A DNA stretch of 64,000 nucleotides, from contig KQ965776.1 in assembly GCA_001574975.1 (NCBI GenBank), forward strand, positions 248,001-312,000, given 5' to 3'. The DNA is from Gonapodya prolifera JEL478. Its lineage: Eukaryota; Monoblepharomycota; Monoblepharidomycetes; Monoblepharidales; Gonapodyaceae. The translations under genes were made by a program, and so were the position numbers. The notes under the pieces are model-generated. The model saw only the letters and a program-made list of their open reading frames with translations. It did not search any database and was not told the origin of the DNA. Below, one piece after another: positions 1-10,602 of this stretch (its first letter is position 1; each line of letters opens with the position of its first letter).

Positions 1-591
1 GTGCAAGCTGGAAGGAGCTGACAAAGACCGCGTGTTGCACGGCTTTAAGTGGTAGGTCAAACTACATTGTCTTAGTCAAATTTTTCTTCACTTGCTCTCT
101 ATAGGCTTGGTCTGTTGTCTGCCACACCGGTCAAGCCGCTTGGCACACCTCTTGACACACTCTGCGCTGTGCTGGAAGAGAAAATGCAATACGGCGAGGG
201 CGAGAGAGATCTTGTTTTCTTGCAGCACCGCTTCGACTGCGAGTTAAAGGACGGGTCGAAGGTGGGTTTTCGTTTTGTGGCTGATTGTGTGACGAAAAGC
301 TGATACATGGTTGAGTAGGAAACCCGCTTTTCCACCGGAGCGTGGTTCGGGAAACCAAACGGAACCACTGCGATGGCATTGACGGTGGGACTTCCGTGCG
401 GTGTGGCTACCCAAATGGTTTTGGACGGTGAGTATGTCCACCAGGCGTCTCAGCGTAACGTTGGCTAACGCTTCACATTAGGGCGAATCTCCAAAAAGGG
501 TGTTCTTGCTCCAATGTCCAAAGACTTGTGGGAGCCTCTTCTCCTTGAGCTCAAGAAGGAGGGAATTGAAATGGAGGAATCTGTGTTGTAG
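1..591 (+). CDS. LYS9: Saccharopine dehydrogenase (L-glutamate-forming), C-terminal part
   Basis: Last part of saccharopine reductase, which joins aminoadipate semialdehyde and glutamate with NADPH to give saccharopine, the next-to-last step of fungal lysine synthesis. The gene enters from the left edge, so the Rossmann domain is missing from the window. Introns fit at 52-104, 262-318 and 428-481. The spliced reading contains ATPVKPLGTPLDTLC, LQHRFDCELKDG, TTAMALTVGLPCGVATQM and KGVLAPMSKDLWEPLL, all typical of the family's C-terminal half. Stop TAG is at 589-591. The start lies outside the window. Identification is strong because several conserved blocks appear in the right order. Confidence 0.93.
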
Positions 592-699
592 GAATTTAAG
601 AAATTGAATCCTAAATTTATCCGAGCCAGGGTCCCTGAGTTGTCTGCCCGGCGTTTCCAAAATCGGTCAACGAGAGCTCCGCTCTGGACGATTGCAGCA

Positions 700-2058
700 A
701 TGACCACGATTTTAGCAACAACGTCCCCGTCACTGAGTCAGAGTGTATCGCTACTCGTTGCGAGTTGGTCTGCGGTCGGGGCAGGTATCACTGCTCTCCT
801 CTATTTCTGCGCAATTGCCGGGCTGGGCTTCGTCACAAGCAGGAAGTGGAGGATCTGGAGGGTGACGCTGGCGCTGCTTCTGTTTTGCGCCAGTGAGTGG
901 ATGCTACTTGCACCTCCATTCTCAATATATCCGTTGAGTAACCTTTCCAACCGTTTTCCACACGTAACGCAGCTCGGATTGCGACGTTTGTTGTGCGCGC
1001 ACTGCTTGTATCGCAGAAATCCCCCGTATTGTACATTACTTACCAAGCGATTCTGCTTGCTGGGACACCCTTACTCCTTGCCGCACTGGTGGAAAGCGTT
1101 CTCCTGTGGTCCAAGAAAGTGGATGACTCTACATTAACGTTTGTCGGGAGAGATGGCCTTTCCTTGAGCAAAATATATTTGGCATCTTTGGGATGGTACC
1201 ATGTCCGTGAGTTGACCTGCACCGTTTGTCATGCCCCAAATGACAGTGCGTGTTAACTTTTGTATGTCGCCTTCAACTCTATGGTTCCATCCTTCCCAAA
1301 CTACCGGGAAATCAGTAGTTACCATCGTTCTTGCAGTCATGGCGCTCCTTGGGGTCTTGAACACTTACTTCTTGCTCACAAACGATTCCAATCCGGACTT
1401 CCAGTCAAGTTGGCGGCGTCCGGGATACGTAATTATGGAGTTCGCCGTTTGGGGAACCATTGTGCTTGTGGCCCTACTTGGGGTGTGGCGATTACACAAG
1501 CCGACATTTCGCGACAGTTTGATGCGCACAAAGGGGTATGAGCTTGCCCTGGAACAAGTCAGAAGAGGGGATCCTGGTGGATACCTCGCGCAGAACGCGT
1601 CCATAGGAGATGCGTCGTCCCTCGGAAGTGGGGACCCTTCAGCGTACGCGCTACGTGTCGAGGTCTTTATTGGGAAGCGCCGAATATTGCAGCGAGTGTG
1701 TAGTTGAAGGAACGTACGTTCTTCTGCAATTTGGCGCTCACACCCGTGCTCTAGGTACTTTATACGTTGTTTATTCCCTGCGGAATCCTTGTTCTGGCAA
1801 GGATGGCATTTGCGCCGACTGTCGTAACGGAGGAACAATTCAACGACCCAAAACTCAACGAGGGTATTTGGCTCCCAATGGTTGCAGGACTCGGTAAGGA
1901 TGTGCTCTTGGCCTGTACTTTGTGCTGCGTTAATGATGAATTGCCACTTCCTTCCAGAACTAATCGCTCTGGTCATTTTCGCAATCCCGAGCCAGTTTCG
2001 CTTCCTCGACATTGAAGGGGTGCGACTGAGACCGCTGAGGTCTGCGCTACCTTCATAA
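700..2058 (+). CDS. Multi-pass membrane protein, about seven helices, family not recognised
   Basis: Candidate start ATG at 700. Hydrophobic segments, in order, include AGITALLYFCAIAGLGFV, VTLALLLFCASEWMLLA, YITYQAILLAGTPLLLAAL, VVTIVLAVMALLGVLNTYFL, MEFAVWGTIVLVALLGVW, TLFIPCGILVLARMAFA and ELIALVIFAIPSQFRFLDI, so about seven membrane helices are likely. A short intron near 939-976 keeps frame; further introns lie near 1205-1310, 1700-1760 and 1896-1962. A loop motif PGYVIMEFAVWG sits before the fifth helix. Stop TAA is at 2056-2058. The topology resembles fungal seven-helix families such as RTA1-like proteins, but I see no family signature and assign no function. Exon borders in the middle are approximate. 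Confidence 0.6.
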
Positions 2059-2339
2059 TTCAGACCTACGAGCCATCAAGCGCGGAATTTTTTTTGTTTT
2101 GATTCATGGGAAATCGTTTGGTGGCAGATTCCCCTTTACCCCTCTTTTTGCGCTGGCCGCATGACTAAAGTCTGGGTGACTTTAAGTACCCACGTACATA
2201 GACAGCACGTAATATGTTATAGCAGATTCTGAATCTTAAGAGTGTTTCCAGAACAGTGGTCGGAGCGGTCGGGACAACATCCGCTGATCGAACACCAGAC
2301 CATCTCATTCGTTCTTACTCTCTTACTTGTCCAGACAAA

Positions 2340-4210
2340 ATGGTTGTTTTCGACGTTCAGCCTCTGACGAGCAATCCTTACTCAAAGCCGATTGCAAAAC
2401 AAGCCGTCTCCGTAAGCTTGCACACCAGCGTTGGATCCACTCCAGTTTTAGCTGATCGGACACTTCAAATGCACCGGTAAAGACGCTATCTAACGGTTAC
2501 TTCGTGGATCCGAAGATTTTTGACTTGGGTGAGCTTGCGATCTTAACATTTATTTTCCCGCGCTGGTGATCGTTCAACGTTTCGCTCTTGATGAAGAACT
2601 CGCGGGCATCTTTCAGCGCAAATGGCTATTCGCATGTCACGAGCTTCGGTGGGCGCAACCTAAACAAACCCTGGTGCTTTCATGTTGCAAACCATTGGCG
2701 CTTGCTGCAGTTTTCTCGCATCACCCTCAGTCGAGATGTCTCTTGCAACCCTCCCCGTAATATTAACCAAGGACTCCTCTGGACCAGTGAGGGCCTTTCG
2801 CCCGCTGCCCGAAGGGACCCGAGAGGAGATCCCTGTGCACATCATCCACGGGTTCGTGTTCGTGTGCTTCTCGCAGAACCCTGGAGCCTTCGAGGAGTCA
2901 CACATGGGGCTTGCGGAGGAGTTTAAGGCAGTCGCGGGGTATTACGATGCATCAGAGTACGAGTTTCTAAGCTCGATGGTGGGTGACAAGTGAATACGGC
3001 CGCATCAGAAGAATGTTCCAACTGTCTTACTTTAGGAGATGCCTGGAAAATTCAACTGGAAGGTCTTCTCAGACAACTACAACGAATGGTATGCTGAACT
3101 GTGCACCCCGACAACCTGGCATCGTCTTGGAATTCACTGACTTTTCAATATTGGTCCCTCCAGCTACCACTGCCCCACCAGCCACCCCGGATTTTCTAAG
3201 GTGTACAAGATCTCATCATACGTTGTCGATGCCAGAAGTAAGTCTAATCTGTCGCAGATGTCAATCTGGGGGATGGGGTATATTCATCAACCTCAACTTT
3301 GTACAGGCGAGTACCTTCACCATTCTGTGGACGCCCGTGACCAAATTACTGGTGATATTACGGACGTTCCCCCGGAGATGCAGCTGTCTGAGAAGTATGC
3401 TCGGCGAAACCTGTTCCCAATCCTGTTTTGCTCCTCTCACTCCTGTCGACCCAAATAGGACAGACACATTCCCATTATCCACCAAAATCGCCTACGACGC
3501 TGCGTATTCCAAGCTCAACGCGACAATGCGGGAGTACGCTGCCGCGCACCCAAGTGCAGGTGCACCGGCAGCATACGATGGAGCACTCGTGAGTCTGCGA
3601 TTGACGAGGTTTTAGTCTCACAAAATCACACATGTCACCTCGACATTCTCTTCAAGTTCGTTTACGTGTTCCCAAACATTGGCATCAACATCTTCGGCAA
3701 CTTTTTCTCCACGCTGAGGTGGAACCCCTTGGGAGTGGGCGAGACCAGGTTGGAGACGGACATTTATGTGCGCAAGGGGGTATCGGAGGCCGAGAGTGAG
3801 TGCACAGGAGGGGAGGAAAGTGCTGTTTGTAACTCAAACGTTGCTGATCGAGTTTAACGATTTGCATCGCGTAGTGATAGAATTCAGGTGAGTGATATCA
3901 TATCTTCCGGAAACGCACACGTACATCTCACTCACGGGACCACTCCCACCTCGCGCTACAGCAACTTTATCAAATGGGTTGACTACGAAGACTTTGTACT
4001 CTGCGAAGCGACCCAGTCCAACCTCGCTCTTGGCATCTACAAAGTCGGGGTGTTGCATCCGTTCCGGTGAGTCACCCCTGCGCTCTATATGCGCGCTTTC
4101 TGATCAACGTGGTGTGCTCTCTCAACAGCGAGAACGGCTTGGTGTACCATCAGGGGTTGGTCAGAAAGTACGTGGAAGAGCAGGTGGAGAGGGAGGGAGC
4201 AAAGGCCTAA
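2340..4210 (+). CDS. Rieske-type non-haem iron oxygenase (choline monooxygenase-like) without visible [2Fe-2S] ligands
   Basis: Start ATG 2340 (MVVFDVQPLTSNPYSKPIAK). Introns join the exons as STP/TLSNGYFVDPKIFDL/ELAGIFQRKWLFACHE, the usual opening of the alpha-subunit family. The catalytic domain is clear: FNWKVFSDNYNE is joined across an intron to CYHCPTSHPGFSKVY, giving the two iron-binding His, followed by FVYVFPNIGINIFGNFF and the late DYEDFVLCEATQSNLA segment. The end is ENGLVYHQGLVRKYVEEQ, stop TAA 4208-4210. Oddly, LPVILTKDSSGPVRAF runs directly into RPLPEGTREEIPVHIIHGF. The roughly 60-residue piece that should carry Cys-x-His and Cys-x2-His for the Rieske cluster is absent in every frame. 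Family members oxidise choline, carnitine or similar amines. Exons around 3240-3480 are uncertain. Confidence 0.75.
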
Positions 4211-5072
4211 GGATTTAGACGTTAGTGTTTCAATGACGTGCAAGTCTAATTGGGCCTCGGTCGTCTGTGAACGCACGTGGTAGATCTTATTTCTCGTGAG
4301 ACGTAATCGATTTGCCATCGCCGCCGAATACAATCACTTCATGCTATTTTGGGGGAGCCATTTCCTCATTTCCGCAATTTTAAGCCTTTTCAGGTCACTG
4401 ATACATCATCCTTCTGTCGTCGTATCAGGTTTGCCTGCAGCGCTCCTGTGCGAAACCTCTCACTAACCGCAAACACGTACACGTGACGCGTCCGCCGGGC
4501 AACCGCGGCGTCCTGATGTTACAGCCCCTCTCATTTTAACTTGGTAGTATCCACGCATTTGTTTAACCACACAACCACGGCCTTTGAAAAGTAGGATCGT
4601 GCAGCGGCTCGGGTTTGTTCCCGGGCCCCTACTGCTTCGCCCACTCGCTGAAAAGTGGTGGTCGCCCTGACACTTTCCTGAGCGTGGGGATTGGGGACCG
4701 TGTGGGTACCCATGGGTGTGGTGTGGTTGGGGGGGGGGGGGGGGGGGGGGGGGGTCGACGGACGAGGGAATCGGAGTACTGATGCAGAAGCATGAGAGCG
4801 CAAGCGCTGTTAGAGAGGATGTGAATATGACGTGCTGGAGGCTTTGCGGGGGCTGGACTGCAACGCTCAGTCGCTCACTTCACGTCAAAAAGGTGGTGGA
4901 TGAGACACCAGTCTAGCAGCAGAATACCATTATACAAATTTTCCTTCCCTCCCCTTTTCTTTCCCCCTTTCATCTCCTCTTTTCTTGCAGAAGAGCTCTT
5001 ATCTATAATGTGAAGAAAGATCAGCAGATTGATGACACCGGGGTCAAACTGCCAACTGTCTTCAATTATGTG
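4211..5072. other. Intergenic stretch between the oxygenase and the ankyrin gene
   Basis: No convincing gene. It holds a 26-base G run (4729-4754) and a pyrimidine-rich stretch near 4938-4990. The open frame crossing the G run on the minus strand encodes a run of prolines but shows no other sign of coding. Confidence 0.6.
4729..4754. repeat. G26 homopolymer tract
   Basis: An unbroken run of 26 G on the plus strand, in intergenic DNA about 520 bp downstream of the oxygenase gene. Such tracts form G-quadruplex structures readily and vary in length. Exact length may also reflect assembly error. Confidence 0.95.
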
Positions 5073-5923
5073 TCAAACTGTAGCTGTATCGATGAGGTGT
5101 GCATATCCAGCTTGCTTGAGTATTTTGTCGACATTTATTCCTCCCTTGCGAAACACGTCCAGTACTCCAGCGTGATTCCCACGAGCAGCATCGAGAACCG
5201 CCTCGGGGATCCGGCTGCTTCCTTTGGCATGTCCTTCCGCCGCATATAACGCTCTGAAAGGTTGATACCCTGTTGCGAGTCCCCGGTCAAGCAGCAGTTG
5301 AACAATTTCGTAGAAACCGTTGAGTGCGGCGTTAACGATGAGTTCACTGTCGGGAGGAGGAGTCAGCCCGGAGTCGAGTAGGAGAAGAAGCGACTCGGCG
5401 CTTCCGTAAAGAGCGGCCCATTCAAGAAGTTTGAATTTCCCAGAGATTTCTGCACCATTATGAACGAACTGCTGGACGATCTGTGCGTGGTTCCCTTGGA
5501 CTGCCTTTTCGACAGCAAAATGTCCCGATTGGCAGCTGCCCCAGCATCGAGGAGAGCTTGTACGGTCTCAAGATGGCCGGCGGAAGCTGCTCTCACAAGA
5601 GCATACGTCTAGTTGCGAGGGCCCCCGACTTGAGCGTTAACGTCCGCATGCTTGCATAGAAGGGTCAGAACGGCAACGTTTCCGTGGAATGATTCGCTCA
5701 CGGGGGCAGTTTCTGGGGTTGTGTAGTTACGCAATGCGCGAACAACGATAGAGTGCGGGTGACAGAAAATGTCCTTCAACCGGCAGTTCAGAGCTGGTAA
5801 CGGGAATGCCAGGCGGTGGTCTGAGCAGAAGAGGCCGATACGGTGGACGACTTCTGATGGAAGATCGAGGAGACGGAAGGTGTCGAAACCGGAGGGGGAT
5901 GGTCCCGCGGTGCGGTATGTCAT
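5073..5923 (-). pseudogene. F-box-like/ankyrin-repeat gene, apparently broken
   Basis: ATG at 5921-5923 opens MTYRTAGPSPSG, then an F-box-like segment LLDLPSEVVHRIGLFCSD and an ankyrin-like stretch (GNVAVLTLLCKHADVNAQ). Ankyrin repeats follow: RAASAGHLETVQALLDAG, KAVQGNHAQIVQQFVHNGAE, WAALYGSAESLLLLLDSG, AALNGFYEIVQLLLDRGLA and DAARGNHAGVLDVFRKGG, ending HLIDTATV with stop at 5073-5075. Two faults interrupt it: an in-frame TAG just after VNAQVGGPRN (near 5609) and a one-base frame change near 5525, after LLDAGAAAN. No plausible intron covers either, so this is a recent pseudogene or carries sequencing errors. Such proteins usually act as substrate adaptors of SCF ubiquitin ligases or as scaffolds. 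Confidence 0.7.
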
Positions 5924-6116
5924 GGCTCGATCTGTCCCAGGAGGTGGGAAGGATGCGGTTTGCGTCGACAAAGAATCTGCGAGCTGCTGCGATTCTGAAA
6001 TTTAACGGCTGTGGCACCAGTCAGACCAAAGCTTTCCTTTTCGTAAGTGGCTTGTCCGGATGAACTCCAGCTGACCGCAACCCATTCACCCGCTCGCACT
6101 CAATCACTCACACAAT

Positions 6117-7740
6117 ATGCCTCGCGTTCTTGTTCCCACGCGCGCCACGTCGCTTCTTCCGTTGGCAATCATCGTGTTTCTCACGTTCTCCATCTCCGCC
6201 GGACTCTCCGTGGCTGCGCTCTCCTCCCGCTACTGGGTCAAGGTCCGTCGCCCCTTCTCCCTCTTCACTCCCCCGACTCTTCACACTCACCCCGCTCCTT
6301 ATCCCCTCGCAGGAAGTGAACCCCATCTTCAGCTCCGTCGCTACTACGGGCCTCTTCGAGTCCTGCATCTCCTTCCAGGACGGCTCAATCTCTTCCTGCC
6401 ACCCATTCCCAGACGAAAGAGTCTGCAGTCGCGCGAAACACGACGAGTACGTGGGGGAGGGGGGCCGAAACGGAACGAAAGAGGCGAAGCAGAGTGAAGT
6501 GGAGTCGAGCCCCGCGAGGTCTAGAGTGCGAAGCACGGACGACCGAGCAGTCCGAGCGAAGCAAGGACTCCGAGGCCTTAGCGCGATAATGCTGACCGAG
6601 GCGTCCGCCGGGGGAGAATGATCTGCGCGAGGCGCGAATGCCACAGCGTGGAGCTTATATTTCCGCAGGAGGCGAATCCCCCCGCGGAGCGGAATACTCT
6701 TGCGGAGCGAGAACGAGGCCCAATCGCCAACCCCAAAACTGTGCCTCTCTCTCACCTCCTTCACCTCCTACAGTGTGGAAACCCTCGTCTGCACGTACTG
6801 GGGTCTCGCACGGTACTCTGCAATATCAGGATCCGCAGTTGCAGCCCTCTCATGGGTCACCATGGTCCTCTCCTTCCCCTTTGAGCACCTCCGCTCCCGT
6901 CTCGGCCTCCCTGGTTCGTCTTTTTCTTTTACCGTCCTTTTTGTTGGCTTGAGCTCTTTTGCTGACGTTTTCTCTGCTCGATCTTCCAACTTGCACCTAA
7001 CATCGTGTTCATGGACGGCTTCTTGTCGTCTTCAGGTGGCATGATTGCCCTTCATGGTACGTGTTCATGATGTCCCACAGGGGCACAGAGAGAAGAGCTG
7101 TGGTGTGTTCTTTTTGGACTGGATAACGTGGTCATGATGGCACAAAATGATGACACAGAGGCACGGAGAAACTCTCCTTTATTTGGACTGGAAAGTCGGA
7201 CGTAGACTGGACACTTGTACGTGGACTGGAAATACGGAATGCGACGATGACCACTCATCGCCGCTACACTTTCGTCTTGGATGGGATGGAGCCTCGGAAC
7301 CCGGCAAGGCGTCGTGATTGTCGAGGCTGCCATCCACCACCGTCCCGCATTCCAGTCCGAACCTTTTCTCACCCTCTATCACGATCCCGCCGCCCCCCCC
7401 TCCCCTCCCCCATCCCCCGCCTTCCTCCCCCCCAGCCCTCTTCCAAACGCTCACCCTCGCGCTCATCTCCTACGTAGTCTCTCAAGGCGCCCTCTCGACC
7501 TGGTCAGGCGTCGTCTCGTACGACTGGGCCTTCCACCTCGCACTGGCCTCGCTCGTCGTAGACGTGTTCCTCCTCGGCGTGCAGATTGCGGGGAGTGTCG
7601 TCGTGTGGTATGAGAGGAGGGAGTATAGTGAGTTGACGGGCGATGGGGAGAGGGGTGGTTGGATTGGGCGGGAGCGAGGCGCCGTTGGAGGAGGGGGAGG
7701 GGAGGGCGGGCATCTTGGAGTTCAGGAAGCTGAAGTGTGA
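6117..7740 (+). CDS. Claudin/SUR7-like four-pass membrane protein
   Basis: Start ATG 6117-6119 with first helix PLAIIVFLTFSISAGLSVAA, then SSRYWVK joined over an intron ending about 6312 to EVNPIFSSVATTGLFESC, an extracellular loop with Cys residues. After a long intron come VETLVCTYWGLARYSAISG and VAALSWVTMVLSFPFEH, a small exon GMIALH, then GVVIVEAAIHHRPAFQ (splice inferred), and the last exon from about 7432 with FQTLTLALISYVVSQGAL and ALASLVVDVFLLGVQIAG. Stop TGA 7738-7740. Four helices with a Cys-bearing first loop match the claudin-like or SUR7/PalI layout, but I see no diagnostic W-GLW-C-C motif. Likely plasma membrane. The exons between 7059 and 7432 are the weakest part. Confidence 0.6.
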
Positions 7741-8417
7741 GATGTACGACTCACGAGGGGTGGATGAGGTCAATTTCTCGCCGAGGAAAGGATGATGCGT
7801 TGACGTGCGAGGGGGTGGTTAGAGTCTGGAAGAGGGCGGTGTCGTTGATGGGAGTGTGAGATGCACGACTCACGAGGTGTGAATGGGGTCAAGGGTTTCT
7901 CCGAGGAAGCGATGACTGGTGAAATCGCCACCTCGTTGCGCTGTCGTATTGGATACCCGCGTTGCACCGTCACTCGCAGCCCGGCGGCGCGTCGTCGCAA
8001 GAAGGGGTCCGCGGGCTGCGTTGGTTGGCGTTCCGCACCCAGACTCACGTGTTGTTTTTCTTCTTCGCAGCCGCAATCGCGGGGTAACCGGAATCGTCCA
8101 CCATCGTCGTGGACGGGGTGTGTGGAAGTGATAAATGTTTTTGCAAACTTGCAAAGGGATGTAATGCTCTAACTGACTCGTGTAAATATCATGATGGTCT
8201 TGCTTCTTGCCGCTCGGCACCAGCTCCCTTATTCTCCACAGACCGTGATGTAAAAGAGAATGTTGGTTGGTCGAAAGAGGAAGGGTGGGTAAGTCAATGT
8301 GCGACAATGTGTTACTTCATTGTTTTTACTAGTACATGGTATCAAAGGTTATGGTTCATGATTCAACTACTAGCAACCTCATGTGAAACGGGTGAAGGAA
8401 GAAAATGAGTTGAAAAC
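7741..8417. other. Intergenic stretch with a local duplication and a dispersed repeat copy
   Basis: No gene supported. A segment of about 60 bp is present twice, near 7741-7795 and 7860-7915, sharing gacgactcacgagg-type sequence and the gccgaggaa/ccgaggaag ending. The segment 8110-8225 matches 18635-18740 (see the repeat entries). Confidence 0.55.
8110..8225 (+). repeat. Dispersed short repeat, copy 1
   Basis: Shares ggtgtgtggaagtga, then gtaaatatcatgatgg and cttgcttcttg, with a copy at 18635-18740, in the same order and orientation and about 10.5 kb apart. It has no coding potential. The two copies sit on either side of the transposon island. It may be a SINE or MITE remnant; the ends are not defined. 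Confidence 0.6.
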
Positions 8418-9024
8418 TTAACTCGCAGAAGCCTCCTCTTCTGCCAACTTCCTTCGCAACATTGCATTCTCCTCCCGCAAAGCCTCGATTTCCTGCCGGT
8501 CCCGCGCACGCTCTTCCGCGTTCCGTGAGAGGGAGAAACTCAGAACGGTATTGATACGAGCAATATTCAAGAACCGACCTAGCCACAAGAGCCTTCAAGC
8601 TCTTCTCTAGCCTTTCTTGTGTCTCTTCGCCTCCTTTAATGTATGCCAAAGTCCCGTGGGCTTCACCTCAGATGTGTCAGATCCTTCAACGGTACTGACC
8701 AACTGGCGCACCATATCTCGTCCAAGCGCCTGGAGCTGAGCAGTCTCGGCCTCACTCAAAGCCTCTCTACGAGCAGGTGAGGGCATTTCCGGAAAGAGAT
8801 CTTGCAGTGTGGACGTTTATAGAAGCAGCAGAAACAATTGCATGTTAAGGCACATAAACTCACCCGGGACGGCATTCTTGATCCTGACAGCGTCGCCAAG
8901 CTTTATTCCGATCGATTGCAGACCAGCTTCACTCACCGTCCTGAGGCCCCTCCACTCATACTCAAACAGCCCCTCCTCAAGAATCTTTTCATACTGAATG
9001 AGTCCGCGTGATTCGAGGAAGCGT
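8418..9024 (-). CDS. SAM-domain/coiled-coil protein, 5' end unresolved
   Basis: The minus strand reads a SAM-like domain: FLESRGLIQYEKILEEGLF, RGLRTVSEAGLQSIGIKLGD, AVRIKNAVP. Then follow LFPEMPSPARREALSEAE and AQLQALGRDMVRQLV, and a charged coiled coil, KGGEETQERLEKSLKALVA joined to SLSRNAEERARDRQEIEAL and REENAMLRRKLAEEEASAS. Stop TAA is at 8418-8420. Introns fit near 8537-8580, 8685-8722 and 8815-8872. Upstream of FLESRG the frame meets a stop with no acceptor and no ATG, so the first residues of the SAM domain are missing or lie in an exon I cannot find. SAM domains bind proteins or RNA; no specific role can be given. Confidence 0.5.
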
Positions 9025-10364
9025 TAGGGGGCCGGCAATTGCTGCCCTAATTGTGAAGAAGAGCGGAATGGTAGGTCTGCGACGGGAGACGGTGAGGGAG
9101 GTGTGCTGGGGAGGTGGGAAATCCGCTGCATGTCGAATGACGAAACATCATTTGATTCCGATTCTGCTGCAAAAAGAGTATTCTGAGAGCTCATACCTGC
9201 AATGGGCGACCTTTCTGTGCTGCTCTCCGACTTAACGGGCTGTTCCTGGTCTGAAGGCGCTTTTGGCCGTCTTCCAATGATATCAAGGATTTATTTATAG
9301 TTAGCAAGTAACTAAAGGAGTTGATCATCTCCTAGGTAGATAGCGCTACGCTGTATGGTACCTCCCGGCGCGCGGGGGGTGACAGTCCGCCATACGTAGC
9401 TGGCACATAAACATAACAAAATAAATATTGTGGGACCAATGCCAATGCCCAGGCAAAGCCCAAAACATTCGCCCTGATCCAGTCAACGAATCCAAGGAGC
9501 CCCAAGGGGCTTCCCACTGCATCGCCCAAACTCGCCATTTCGGTCGCCCAACACCCACACTCCCAAAACCAAGACCCACCTCGGTCCGTCCACCCACGTG
9601 TTTCAGCGGCCTCACGCAGCACGTATGCCATACGCCCGTTCGAGCCAAAAATAAGCCCCTACACTTGCCTGCAGGGGTCTCTGTTGCGTCCTGTACTGTG
9701 GTAGAACCGTACGAACCACGTCGTGTAGGCCAAGGGCAGTCCACCTGCCTGTTTCAGTGGCCTCACTCACCCTGCAACACTTCCAAACCACACGTATGGT
9801 ACCCAAAATAGTTCCTACGCATGCATCTAATGCCATTCCCACAGATTGTAGAAGTCATTTGGGTTGGGGTTGCCCCCAAGACACACATTAAAAAGCAGTT
9901 ATCCCGGCTCCCCCAGCACCTCCCCACCTCCAAGGGTGTCCTCCACAGGTGGTTCTGGGGTGTACAGGTATCCTGCTTTGTCCTGTAGTGTCCAGTGCAT
10001 TGCTCCACAATCCTTGTGATTACTAAAACAAGTTGCGCGTAGACATGCAGAAACATCTCCGCTGCTGAAAAATTCACCAACTAATCAATAATGGTCTCCC
10101 CAAGGGTGCGGCAGGTGCCTGGGAAGAGCTCATTGCGCAGGAGTTTGAGTCTGGGCCTAACTCCTGCGCATTCCATAACATGGGTCTGGGTCAGCCGGCG
10201 CACCACATAACTTACATCCACCAGCTTGGTGGAGTGCCACAAGACCCAGTTGCCACTGCAAGAGGGTGACATGGTCCCTGCGCAAGACTGTCAAGTGGGG
10301 GGAGAGGTAGTCGTGGGGGAGGGCACACTCATGCACTCAGATTGACCCTGGGACACCCCTGTTG
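9025..10364. other. Noncoding, repeat-like DNA left of the retrotransposon
   Basis: No open frame looks like a known protein. Two diverged direct units begin with tgtttcag-ggcctcac at about 9600 and 9751 and share later blocks around cgtatg and ccaaaa. Composition and the lack of host genes suggest decayed transposon sequence. Confidence 0.5.
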
Positions 10365-10602
10365 TGCTACACAACCTAGGTGAGCTGCACAAGCCTGTAA
10401 TCTGCAGGAACGCGTTTATATCATTAAAAGTACATAATGGGTTGGTTTATACATGGAACTCACTGGCAGGAATGCAATGCCAAACTTAGGGTGAGTCCTG
10501 CAGGTGCACACATCTAATCTCGTGACCACAGTAGTGACACAGCACCTAACACCTCACACTATATATACATGTCAATGGATGTCACATGAAGCTATGGTGA
10601 CA
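10365..10602 (-). repeat. 3' LTR of the gypsy element
   Basis: 238 bp beginning tgctacacaacctagg and ending ggtgaca on the plus strand, so TG...CA ends in either direction. A tatatata box sits near the sense 5' end. It is about 96% identical to 15424-15663. Confidence 0.9.

Noticed and set aside
4531-4803. Minus-strand ORF with a proline run
   Set aside because: It exists only because the G26 tract reads as prolines; no other coding sign.
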